A DNA stretch of 16,170 nt from Deltaproteobacteria bacterium (GTDB taxonomy: Bacteria > Desulfobacterota > Desulfarculia > Adiutricales > Adiutricaceae): contig JAITLH010000062.1 in assembly GCA_031277995.1 (NCBI GenBank), forward strand, positions 1 to 16,170, in the 5' to 3' direction. Both the position numbers and the translations under genes were made by a program. Positions 7,091 to 14,010 of this stretch are shown piece by piece (position 1 is the stretch's first letter; the number at the start of each line of letters is the position of its first letter). The notes below the pieces were generated by a model. The model had not been told where the DNA came from. It saw only the letters and a list, made by a program, of their open reading frames with translations, and did not search any database.

Positions 7091-7146
7091 ACTAAGGGGG
7101 GAGTTTGGCGAGTGGGGAAAGTCCCGGCGAATCAGAGGGAAGGAAG

Positions 7147-7188
7147 CGAAAAAAACCCTGGGTTTAGCGAAAACCCAGGGTTTTTTCG
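7147..7188. terminator. Intrinsic terminator of gpmI
   Basis: CCCTGGGTTT (7156-7165) pairs perfectly with AAACCCAGGG (7171-7180) around the loop AGCGA. It is flanked by seven A on the left and six T on the right, so the hairpin works in both directions. It lies 35 bases beyond the gpmI stop on the minus strand. Confidence 0.92.
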
Positions 7189-7222
7189 TTAAGGCAGGTT
7201 GGGCCAATAACCTTTTGGTCGG

Positions 7223-8785
7223 TTAATCGATTAAGAGGTTATTGGCGGTCATGGCCTCGGGGATGGGCAGATCCATGAGTTTGAGGATGGTTGGGGCCAG
7301 ATCCGAGAGTTTGCCGTTTTTCCCGGAGAGTTTGGAGACGGGGTCTTTGGCCACGTAGATGCATTCGACGGGAAAAAGCGTGTGGCTGGTTTTGACCAAG
7401 CCCGTCTGGATATCGATCATCTCCTCGGCGTTTCCGTGATCCGCCGAGATCAAGACTTGGTAACCCTTGTCTAGTAAGGCCGGGACGATTTGGCCAAGGC
7501 ACTCGTCGACCACTTCCACGGCCTTGGTGGCCGCTTCCATGACCCCGGTGTGGCCGACCATGTCGCAGTTGGCGTAGTTAATGACGATTAGGGGGTAGTT
7601 TTGCGGCAGGTATTGATCCAAAAAAAGTTTGGTCAGTATCTGGGCTTCCATCTCGGGGTGGCTGGCGAAGGTGGCCGGGTCAAAGCGGCCCTTGACCTCG
7701 ACTTGATCCTCATGGGGGAAAGGCTTGGTCGATTTGCCGTTAAAAAAGCTGGTGACGTGGCGAAACTTTTGGGTCTCGGCTAACCTTAGCTGCCTTAGCC
7801 CGGCCGAGGAGACGATTTCGCCAAGTAGATGGGGCATGCCTTCGTCGCCGCCCATGGGGCCCAGAAGGTAGGATTCAAACTCGTCGTAGTAACGGGTCAA
7901 ACCCAGGTAATTAACCTTGGGCCTGATTTCCCTTTGGCCGGGGTAATTGTCCTCAACGAAAGCCTGGGTCAGTTCAATGGCCCGGTCCTGACGAAAGTTG
8001 GTGTGGATGACGCAGTCGCCATCTTTCATGCCCTGGTAGCCCTCCCTAACCAAGGGCGGGATATACTCGTCAACCATGTCAAAGCCGTCCGGGGTTTTTT
8101 CCGTTTCCCAGCAATGTTCCACGGTCTTTATGACGTCCCCGGAAAAAGGCGTCCCCTTGGCCTGGACCAGGGCCTGGAAGGACAAATCGATAAGCCGCCA
8201 GTCGCGGCTACGATCCATGGCGTAGTAACGGCCCATCATGGTGCCGATCTGGGAGGCGCCCACTTCTTTCATGACCAAAAGAAGCTTGGCCAAAAACTGC
8301 GGGCTCGAACGCGGCGGCGTGTCCCGGCCGTCCAAAAAGGGGTGGATGACGATGGCGCCCTCGGGGTATTCCTTTCGGGCTTGGCGCATGATCTTAAAAA
8401 GATGCTCCTGATGGGCGTGGACGCCTTCGTCCTGGAGCAGTCCCAAAAGGTGCAGGGAGGATTTGTTTTTGATCCAGCTATCCATGAGAACGCGCCAATT
8501 GGGGATCTTGAAAAACGATCCGTCCCTAAGCCCGTCGTCAATGCGCTTAAGCTCCTGGATAACGATCCGGCCGGCCCCCATGTTTAGATGGCCAACCTCG
8601 CTTGAGCCTTGGTAACCGTCGGGTAAGCCCACCGGCTCCCCGGCCGCTTCCAACAGGACCCAATTGTCCCGGTTGGCTAACAAGGAAGAAACATAGGGCG
8701 TCTTGGCCGCCAGGACGGCGTTGCCTTGCGTCTCTTCGCGGTGACCCCAACCGTCTCGGATGATAAGACACGCGGGTCTGGTCAT
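7223..8785 (-). CDS. gpmI: 2,3-bisphosphoglycerate-independent phosphoglycerate mutase
   Basis: GpmI interconverts 3- and 2-phosphoglycerate in glycolysis/gluconeogenesis, using two Mn ions and a phosphoserine intermediate. At 520 residues it is of standard length. The alkaline-phosphatase-like core is complete: D11 in IRDGWG, nucleophile S62 in GSSEVGH, D408 and H412 in NYANCDMVGHTG, D449 and H450 in SADHGN, and H468 in TSHT. The substrate-binding inserted domain is also present, with HAHQEH (123-128), DGRDTPP (152-158) and GRYYAMDR (185-192). LSDLAPTIL near the end is also typical. The usual ILDGWG is IRDGWG here, a minor change beside the metal ligand. ATG 8785 is supported by AAGGAAGGTG about 5 bases upstream. 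It is a single-gene unit with its own promoter and terminator. Confidence 0.97.
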   Translation of the reverse strand: MTRPACLIIRDGWGHREETQGNAVLAAKTPYVSSLLANRDNWVLLEAAGEPVGLPDGYQGSSEVGHLNMGAGRIVIQELKRIDDGLRDGSFFKIPNWRVLMDSWIKNKSSLHLLGLLQDEGVHAHQEHLFKIMRQARKEYPEGAIVIHPFLDGRDTPPRSSPQFLAKLLLVMKEVGASQIGTMMGRYYAMDRSRDWRLIDLSFQALVQAKGTPFSGDVIKTVEHCWETEKTPDGFDMVDEYIPPLVREGYQGMKDGDCVIHTNFRQDRAIELTQAFVEDNYPGQREIRPKVNYLGLTRYYDEFESYLLGPMGGDEGMPHLLGEIVSSAGLRQLRLAETQKFRHVTSFFNGKSTKPFPHEDQVEVKGRFDPATFASHPEMEAQILTKLFLDQYLPQNYPLIVINYANCDMVGHTGVMEAATKAVEVVDECLGQIVPALLDKGYQVLISADHGNAEEMIDIQTGLVKTSHTLFPVECIYVAKDPVSKLSGKNGKLSDLAPTILKLMDLPIPEAMTANNLLID

Positions 8786-8809
8786 AAAAACACCTTCCTT
8801 TCACTTTTG

Positions 8810-8836
8810 ATTATAACATAATTACGTTTGTAACAA
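8810..8836 (-). promoter_or_regulatory. Extended -10 promoter of gpmI
   Basis: On the minus strand TGTTATAAT (extended -10, hexamer 8810-8815) follows TTGTTA (8831-8836) with a short 15-base spacer. The extended -10 can compensate for the weak -35. Transcription would begin near 8803, giving a short leader that holds little beyond the ribosome site. The spacer contains TTAC-GTTT-GTAA, an inverted repeat that might bind a regulator. Confidence 0.6.
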
Positions 8837-9576
8837 GGAGCCGATTTCCTCTCTCGTTTGGTACAAAGAACGCTGGAATAATCAGTTCTTTAACGCGTTA
8901 AGCTTTTTTAGAGTTTAAATTGTCCAAAAATTACCTAATCATATTGTCCCGACATTTCCACCAAACCCTGATTTAGAGTTCCGATTACCGATTGTAACGC
9001 GTTTAGCCCCGCTCGGCCATAAAAAACTTCAAGTAACCCCGCCTTGGCTACCCGGGCCAGCCCGGCGGGCCAGCCTAGGTAGCCTAGCGTGGTTGGGCCT
9101 AGCGGGGTTGGCCTAGCGGGGTTGGGCCGGCCATAACCCAATCTGACCAAATTTGGCTGACCAATTTCACTGACTACTTTTACTGAACTTGGCCAAACGG
9201 GATCGTCCAAAAAGTCAGCTTGCCAAAAACCCCGATCACTACCCCCGCGATGAAAGGCCCGCGAACGGGTCAAATAGGCCCATGGTGGCGAAGGGCCGGC
9301 CAGCTGGGTGATTTTACCCAGGGTGAGTCCTCGCGCGCGACCTAGGGGCCTTCTGGGCCGTTTAAAGGCCATTGTCCCAAAGGCCCAAAAACTTGGCTTG
9401 GGTCGATTGGCGTTTTTGGAAAAAACTTAAGGGAGACCCAAAGGGCCAAGGCGGGGAAGGGTGGGGGGAGGCGGATTGGGGTGAGCCGGAATCATCCCCG
9501 GGGCAAAATAACCCCTGGGCCAGGGCGAGCTTAGATCATGGGCGCTTTTGAAAAAACGAACGGCGAAATGTCCCGT
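8837..9576. other. Gene-free region between gpmI and the end of the ABC operon
   Basis: About 740 bases lack a supported gene. A 145-codon open frame on minus (8935-9372) has no ribosome site and is partly made of the tandem repeat at 9082-9125. An inverted repeat CCAAAAAC/GTTTTTGG (9385-9392, 9412-9419) and a G-rich tract (9453-9481) are the other visible elements. No clear intrinsic terminator for the ABC operon was found. A GCCCG-ACG-CGGGC hairpin abuts the last stop codon (9580-9592) but lacks a T-run. Confidence 0.45.
9082..9125. repeat. Tandem repeat, 14-15 bp unit, three copies
   Basis: Three head-to-tail copies of GCCTAGCGGGGTTGG occur at 9082-9096 (one mismatch), 9097-9110 (one base shorter) and 9111-9125. 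A decayed partial copy (GCCTAGGTA, 9073-9081) precedes them. The region is intergenic. Confidence 0.8.
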
Positions 9577-10191
9577 TTAGCCCGACGCGGGCCTGACCAC
9601 GGCCACGGTCCTGGTGGAGACGAGTTCCATCAAGGGATCGCTATGGGTGACGGCGATAAGGCCAATGCCCCTTAACTCAACCTCGGCCAGAAGGAAAGAC
9701 CAGATCTGGGTTTGGGTGATGAGATCGAGCATGGTGGTTATTTCGTCGGCGATTAAAAAGCGCGTTTTTTGGCCCAGGGCCCGGGCGATGCAAAACCTTT
9801 GAATCTCGCCTCCGGAGAGCTCGCCGGGGAAGCGGTTAAACCAAGCCGTTTCTATCCCCAGGCCCTCGATTATTCTTTTGTCTATGCGGTCCCCTTCCAG
9901 GAGGGCTTGTTTGATACGCAGTCTGGGGTTAACGGAGTTTTCCGGATGCTGCCAGATCATCTGAATGGGGCAGTAACCTTGGTGGTTGGAAAGGGGCTCC
10001 CCGTCAAGTAATATTTCCCCGGCCTGGGGTTTGACGTATCCGGCCAGGATTCGGCACAAGGTCGTTTTGCCGCCGCCGCTGGGCGCCGTGACCCCCACTC
10101 TTTCATGGCTTTCGACCGACAGGCTAAAATCGTTAAGTATTACTTTGTTTTTTGAGTAAGCGAAGTTTAAGTTCTTGGCTTCAAGTATCAT
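9577..10191 (-). CDS. ABC importer ATPase, DppF/NikE-type, short form
   Basis: This is the second nucleotide-binding subunit of the Dpp/Opp/Nik importer encoded by this operon, acting on the cytoplasmic face. All ABC motifs are present: Walker A APSGGGKTT (36-44), Q-loop Q81 in IWQHPENSVNPR, signature LSGGEIQR (125-132), Walker B FLIADE (145-150), D-loop MLD and H183. The SVNPR segment after the Q-loop and DEITTMLDLITQTQIW are typical of the peptide/nickel group. At 204 residues it is shorter than the usual 250-330. The C-terminal oligopeptide (HPY/Cys) extension is absent and the protein ends soon after the H-loop. The ribosome site is weak (GGTGA 3 bases before ATG). It is the last gene of the operon, 306 bases behind the ATPase D gene. 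Confidence 0.92.
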   Translation of the reverse strand: MILEAKNLNFAYSKNKVILNDFSLSVESHERVGVTAPSGGGKTTLCRILAGYVKPQAGEILLDGEPLSNHQGYCPIQMIWQHPENSVNPRLRIKQALLEGDRIDKRIIEGLGIETAWFNRFPGELSGGEIQRFCIARALGQKTRFLIADEITTMLDLITQTQIWSFLLAEVELRGIGLIAVTHSDPLMELVSTRTVAVVRPASG

Positions 10192-10210
10192 AAGTCACCC
10201 AAATTAAATC

Positions 10211-10294
10211 GCCAAAGTCAAAGGGGCAAAACCAAAAGGCCAAAGTCAAAAGGCCAAAGTCAAAGGGGCAAAACCAAAGCGCCAAACCCAAAGC
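10211..10294. repeat. Tandem repeat, 14-bp unit, six copies
   Basis: Six contiguous 14-bp units related to GCCAAAGTCAAAGG fill 10211-10294 without gaps. Copies 1 and 4 are identical, copy 3 differs by one base, and copies 2, 5 and 6 vary in a shared way (copies 2 and 5 begin GGCAAAACC). The pattern therefore also has a 42-bp higher order. Decayed units continue to about 10400. It lies between the two ATPase genes. Confidence 0.9.
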
Positions 10295-10497
10295 GATAGC
10301 GGGAAAAGCCCAAAGTGGAAAAGTCACCAAAGACAAAGCGCCAAAAGCAAAAAGCCAACGGGAAAGGCCCAAAGTCAAAAGTCCCAAAACCAAAGCCCCA
10401 ACCGGGAATCGGGAAAAATTTGGCCGCCCCTAAGTTCGTTGGTTTTTATGCGGCGCGGCGTGGGGGGCCCGAGGCGGCGAGGTCGTTTTAGTTTTCG

Positions 10498-11430
10498 CTA
10501 AGTGGCCAGGTGACAGCGGACTAGGCCCCCCCGGATTGGTCGGGAGGGGATTGGGCCCTGGCAGGCCTCGGATACGGTTTGGCAGCGCTGGGCAAAGGGG
10601 CAACCCTTTAAGTCGTCCCCGGCGTAGGGCTGGGTTCCCGGGTAAGTTTGAAAGCCGTTTTGGGGCAGGGCATGCCAAAGGGCTTTGGTGTAGGGATGCC
10701 TTAGGGTGTCGGCCGACTGGAAGTCTTTGACGGGGGCCACTTCCACGGTGGTGCCGGCGTAAAAAACGGCTATTTTATCGGCCACTTCCAGGGCCAGCTC
10801 CAGATCGTGGGTGATTAGGAGAACGCCGTTACCCTCGTCGGCGAAATCGCGAAAGTGCCGCATGGCTTTTTTGGCCGCCGAGAGGTGTAGGCCCGGGGTC
10901 GGTTCGTCGGCGATGATTAGTTTTGGGGTCTCCATCATGGCCGCCGACAACAGTACCCTTCTGGCCATGCCCCCGGAGAGTTCAAAGGGGTAGAGCTGGG
11001 CCGTTTCCCGTTTTAGCCCGTAGTAGTCAAAGAGTTTTTCTTGGGCTTCCAGGGAAGCTTGGTCGTTTCTGTCGTTTCTGACTTGCGGGCCGACTTTTTT
11101 TAAGGGGTCTAGATAGGTCACGCTTTGCGGCACCAGGACTATTTGTTTCCCCCGCAGTTGGGCGATCTTTTCTTTGTCCAAAACTTCGCCCATGAATTTT
11201 ATCGCGCCGGAGGCCCCGCAGTTTGAGGGCAGTATGCCCAAAAGCGTGTGGGCCAATAAACTCTTGCCGCTGCCGCTGGAACCAACCACGGCCACGAGCT
11301 CCGAATAGCCGACCGAAACGTCCAGTCCGTTAATGACCACCAAGTCGGTCTTCCTAAGGCCTTTTTCATAGCGGCTAAAACGAATGGTTAAGTTTTCCAC
11401 CGTTAAAATGGCCCCGTTTTCTTCAAACAT
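10498..11430 (-). CDS. ABC importer ATPase, DppD/OppD/NikD-type
   Basis: This is the first nucleotide-binding subunit of the importer. The 310 residues show Walker A GSSGSGKSL (50-58), Q-loop Q102 in LVPQSVTYLDP, signature LSGGMARR (151-158), Walker B LIIADEP (171-177) and H208 in LLITHDLE. The C-terminal oligo_HPY extension is complete, with LRHPYTKALWHALP (243-256) followed by four cysteines, C277, C283, C290 and C306. In OppD/DppD-type proteins these form a conserved cluster that structures have shown can hold a [4Fe-4S] centre. The D-loop is unusual: DEPTPGLHLS places His where DEPT-x-x-LD normally has Asp. The LSGGMARR signature is common in nickel/metallophore and some peptide systems, so the ligand stays open. 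ATG 11430 is preceded by GGTGA (3 bases) and AAGGA. Confidence 0.94.
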   Translation of the reverse strand: MFEENGAILTVENLTIRFSRYEKGLRKTDLVVINGLDVSVGYSELVAVVGSSGSGKSLLAHTLLGILPSNCGASGAIKFMGEVLDKEKIAQLRGKQIVLVPQSVTYLDPLKKVGPQVRNDRNDQASLEAQEKLFDYYGLKRETAQLYPFELSGGMARRVLLSAAMMETPKLIIADEPTPGLHLSAAKKAMRHFRDFADEGNGVLLITHDLELALEVADKIAVFYAGTTVEVAPVKDFQSADTLRHPYTKALWHALPQNGFQTYPGTQPYAGDDLKGCPFAQRCQTVSEACQGPIPSRPIRGGLVRCHLAT

Positions 11431-11502
11431 CTATCACCGTCCTTAAATCTCCATCGCTACCGGCCAAGCCTACTGGCCACGACTTGAAAGACCGACTATC
11501 CC

Positions 11503-11567
11503 GGCCGACCATCCTGGCCAACTATATAGGCCGACTATATCGGCCAACCATACCGGCCAAATGGGCT
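11503..11567. repeat. Tandem repeat, 13-bp unit, four clear copies plus decayed ones
   Basis: Units of 13 bp starting GGCC(G/A)AC(C/T)AT occupy 11503-11515, 11516-11528, 11529-11541 and 11542-11554. A decayed fifth lies at 11555-11567, and two more GGCC-led 13-mers at 11462-11487. The fifth base alternates G, A, G, A, which suggests growth by a 26-bp dimer. The repeat lies between the ATPase D and permease C genes. Confidence 0.88.
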
Positions 11568-11618
11568 CGCCTAGCCGGCCGCCCATTGGGGCCAAACCCA
11601 GAGCGTTCAAGATTAAAA

Positions 11619-12482
11619 TTAATCGTGCACTCTATGGGGATCGATTAGTTCCCGAACGTAGTGGCCTAGGCGGTCAAAGATTAAGACCGTGGCCAAAAGC
11701 GCCAAACCGGGAAAGAGCGATAACCACCAGTAGCCCAGGGACAGGTATTTCATACTCTCGGAGAGGATGATACCGATGCCGGGTTGTTCGGATGAGAGGC
11801 CAAAGCCCAAAAAAGTCACCGCGGCCTCGTGGAGGATGGCGTGGGGAAAAAGGAGAATCAAGCCCACCAGAAACTGGGGAAAAACATGGGGCAGCATATG
11901 GCGCCTGGCTATGTAGAAAGAGCCATGGCCAAGTTTTTTGGGGATTAGGATGTAATTCGCGGCTTTGAGCTGGGTAATCTCGGCCCTGATGACCCTGGTA
12001 AGGTTGGGCCAGTGGGTGATGGCCACGGCCACGGTGACGCCCATAAGGCCCTTACCCAAGGCGTAGGAGACCAAGATCAAAAGCATCAGGTGGGGTAGGC
12101 CCATGACCACGTCAACCCCCCAGCTGACGACGGCGTCAACTTTGCCGCCCAAGGTGGCCGAGGCTATGCCCAAAAATAGGGCCAAAAAAGCGCTCACCGT
12201 CGAGGCCCCCAGGCCAATCAAAACGCTTAACGATAAACCCTTAAGGGTCCTGGCCAACATGTCCCGGCCCAGCCAGTCGGTACCCAAAAAATGCCCCAAG
12301 CCCGGGGCCTGGTTTTTGTTTAGAAAACTGGTTTTCACGGCCGCCTGGGAAGACAAACTCCCGGCGATTAGGATGGCCAAAATAACCAAGGTGGCCAATA
12401 TGGCCAGGGTTATGGTGAGCTTTCTTCGATTGAATCGGCGCTTTACCGGTACGCTTAAAACTACGACTTGGGCTTGCTCCAT
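11619..12482 (-). CDS. ABC importer permease, DppC/OppC/NikC-type
   Basis: This is the second membrane subunit of the importer. The 287 residues begin with a basic cytoplasmic tail and a first membrane segment at about 23-41. The family signature GTDWLGRDMLAR (67-78) precedes further hydrophobic segments at about 85-110, 122-145, 148-158, 202-220 and 250-270. The cytoplasmic EAA-type loop that docks to the ATPases is at about 174-199 (KKLGHGSFYIARRHMLPHV). FLGFGLSSEQPGIG (224-237) and the terminal DPHR are typical of DppC. ATG 12482 has only a weak GGGAAAGTGA purine stretch upstream. Gaps of 188 and 351 bases separate it from its operon neighbours, unusual for an ABC operon. Confidence 0.94.
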   Translation of the reverse strand: MEQAQVVVLSVPVKRRFNRRKLTITLAILATLVILAILIAGSLSSQAAVKTSFLNKNQAPGLGHFLGTDWLGRDMLARTLKGLSLSVLIGLGASTVSAFLALFLGIASATLGGKVDAVVSWGVDVVMGLPHLMLLILVSYALGKGLMGVTVAVAITHWPNLTRVIRAEITQLKAANYILIPKKLGHGSFYIARRHMLPHVFPQFLVGLILLFPHAILHEAAVTFLGFGLSSEQPGIGIILSESMKYLSLGYWWLSLFPGLALLATVLIFDRLGHYVRELIDPHRVHD

Positions 12483-12517
12483 TGTTATTTCACTTTCCCG
12501 GGCTAATGAGGTTTGAT

Positions 12518-12669
12518 CGTTTGGTCCTTTGGCCGATTTTCGCTGGGGCGTTTGGCCCTTTGGGCGTTTTGGGCCGGGTTGCCGTTTTGGGCCGATTGAA
12601 GGTTTCGTTTGGTCCTTTGGCCGATTTTCGCTGGGGCGGTTGGCCCTTTGGTGGTTTTGGGCCGGTTGA
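12518..12669. repeat. Imperfect direct repeat of about 63 bp, 88-bp offset
   Basis: A 33-bp segment is identical at 12518-12550 and 12606-12638, and the match continues imperfectly for about 30 more bases (to about 12581 and 12668). The stretch between and after the copies is made of the same TTTGGCC/GGGCCG words, and related words continue to about 12735. It lies in the 351-base gap between the two permease genes, with no gene in it. Confidence 0.85.
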
Positions 12670-12833
12670 AGGTTTTGTTTAGGCCCTTTGGCCGGTTCGT
12701 TTTGGCCGTTGTGGCTTGGTTGGGTTTAGGCCTTGGTCTTTGGGGCGCTTTTTGATCCAGCGTTAGTTGGGCGCGTGATTATTGGCCGTTTGGTTTGGCT
12801 GAAGGCGTTGGGCCGATGGCCTTTGGGTCAATT

Positions 12834-13841
12834 TTAATCGCGGCCGCCCTGGCGTCTTATTTTCGGGTCAATCAGGCCGTAGGAAAGGTTGGCCAGAAAG
12901 TTGCCGCCAAAAACGAAGACGGCGCTTATGATGGCGATGCCCAAAAGGAGCGGGGAGTCGCCGCCGATGCCGGCGGTCACGGCGGCTTGGCCCAGGCCGG
13001 GGAAGGAGAAAACCTGCTCGACCAAAACGGAACCGCCAAAGATTTCGCTTATGGAGGCGAACTGGAGGGTAATGGCCGGGAGGGTGACGTTTCTTAGGAC
13101 GTGGCTTTTTACTAGGGGCCAGAGTTTTTGGCCCCTGGAGCGGGCGTAGAGAACGTAGTCTTCGCCCATGATGTCTATGACCTTTTCCCGGGTGTGCAAG
13201 GTTATCGAAGCGATGCCGGTGACGCTTAGGGTCAGGGCCGGCAAAACCAGATGGTAAAGGGTATCCCAAATGGTGACGTCGCTTCTGGCCACGGCCACGG
13301 GAACGCTAAAGCCGATGGGAAAAAGCTTTAACCAGACGGCGAAAACCATGATGATTATTAAGGCCAGCCAGAAGGTGGGGGCGCTGGCCGTGATGAGGGC
13401 GTAGTTTTTGATTAGCCGATCGAGCCAGGTGTTTTGGAAAACCCCGGAAAGGACGCCCAAAACAAAGGCGACGATTCCGGAAAAAACCCAGGCCAAGGCC
13501 ATGAGGGCCATGGTGTTTAGAAACTTGTCCTTTATGACGCTTATGACCGGCTGACGGTAGATAAGGGATTGGCCCATGTCGCCGCGGATGAAATCCGAGG
13601 CCCAGTTAAGGTATCTTTTGATCGGGGAAACGTTGGTTCCAAAGTAGTCCTGTAATTTGGCGTAGGTCTCCGGGTTCATGTTGCCCATCCCCACCTCGCC
13701 CACGTAAACCTTGATGGGATCTATGGGGGATTGGGAGATTAAGACAAAGGAAACGGCGCTGACGGCGATTATGACCAATATGAGCCTTAGGAAATTTTTA
13801 AGTAAATAATTAACCACTCCTTGTTTTCCAAAACCCACCAT
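12834..13841 (-). CDS. ABC importer permease, DppB/OppB/NikB-type
   Basis: This is the first membrane subunit of the importer. Its 335 residues match the DppB family: a first membrane segment (16-34), SPIDPIKVYVG (38-48), a periplasmic region with GDMGQSLIYRQPV (87-99), membrane segments at about 108-135, 146-174 and 196-216, and the cytoplasmic EAA loop DYVLYARSRGQKLWPLVKSHVLRN (228-251). GGSVLVEQVFSFPGLG (269-284) and a last segment at about 297-320 follow, then DPKIR. The length is normal and no key motif is missing. ATG 13841 is preceded by AAGG 4 bases upstream. It follows the binding-protein gene by 169 bases, with a strong hairpin in between. Confidence 0.95.
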   Translation of the reverse strand: MVGFGKQGVVNYLLKNFLRLILVIIAVSAVSFVLISQSPIDPIKVYVGEVGMGNMNPETYAKLQDYFGTNVSPIKRYLNWASDFIRGDMGQSLIYRQPVISVIKDKFLNTMALMALAWVFSGIVAFVLGVLSGVFQNTWLDRLIKNYALITASAPTFWLALIIIMVFAVWLKLFPIGFSVPVAVARSDVTIWDTLYHLVLPALTLSVTGIASITLHTREKVIDIMGEDYVLYARSRGQKLWPLVKSHVLRNVTLPAITLQFASISEIFGGSVLVEQVFSFPGLGQAAVTAGIGGDSPLLLGIAIISAVFVFGGNFLANLSYGLIDPKIRRQGGRD

Positions 13842-13905
13842 TGGCCTTAACCCCCATTCTTTTTGTTCTTAAACTAGACGGCAGATAATTTTTGTTGTTT
13901 TTTTT

Positions 13906-13942
13906 GGGGTCACCGGGCCTTGGGTTGGGGCCCGGTGGCCCT
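13906..13942 (-). other. Long GC-rich hairpin between binding-protein and permease genes
   Basis: CACCGGGCC (13911-13919) pairs perfectly with GGCCCGGTG (13929-13937) around a 9-base loop. GGGG-T and its partner extend the stem by about five more pairs, two of them wobbles. In the direction of transcription it is followed by C and then A-runs, not T, so it is not an intrinsic terminator. Its place behind the binding-protein gene fits a 3'-end stabiliser that lets that gene be expressed above the permeases. An imperfect 21-bp direct repeat starting GATTATGG (13943-13963, 13964-13984) lies next to it. Confidence 0.6.
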
Positions 13943-14010
13943 GATTATGGTTTATGCTTTATGGATTATGGCTTACGGAATGAGGAATAAGGTTATCGTT
14001 TAACCTTTGG

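Noticed and set aside
7829..8587. 252-codon plus-strand frame inside gpmI
   Set aside because: Antisense shadow of a strongly supported gene; composition mirrors the gpmI codons.
8935..9372. 145-codon open frame on minus between gpmI and the ABC operon
   Set aside because: No ribosome binding site, no recognisable domain, and part of it is made of the 14-15 bp tandem repeat; composition is of the low-complexity spacer type.
10181..10393. 70-codon hydrophobic frame on minus that overlaps the start of the last ATPase gene
   Set aside because: It starts at a TTG, and the frame is a by-product of the 14-bp repeat (a WFCPFDFG peptide repeats every 14 residues). Nothing else supports translation, although the overlap with the next start is worth remembering.
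10211..11567. Short regular repeats as a possible CRISPR array
   Set aside because: Units are 13-14 bp and directly contiguous, with no unique spacers between repeats and no cas genes.
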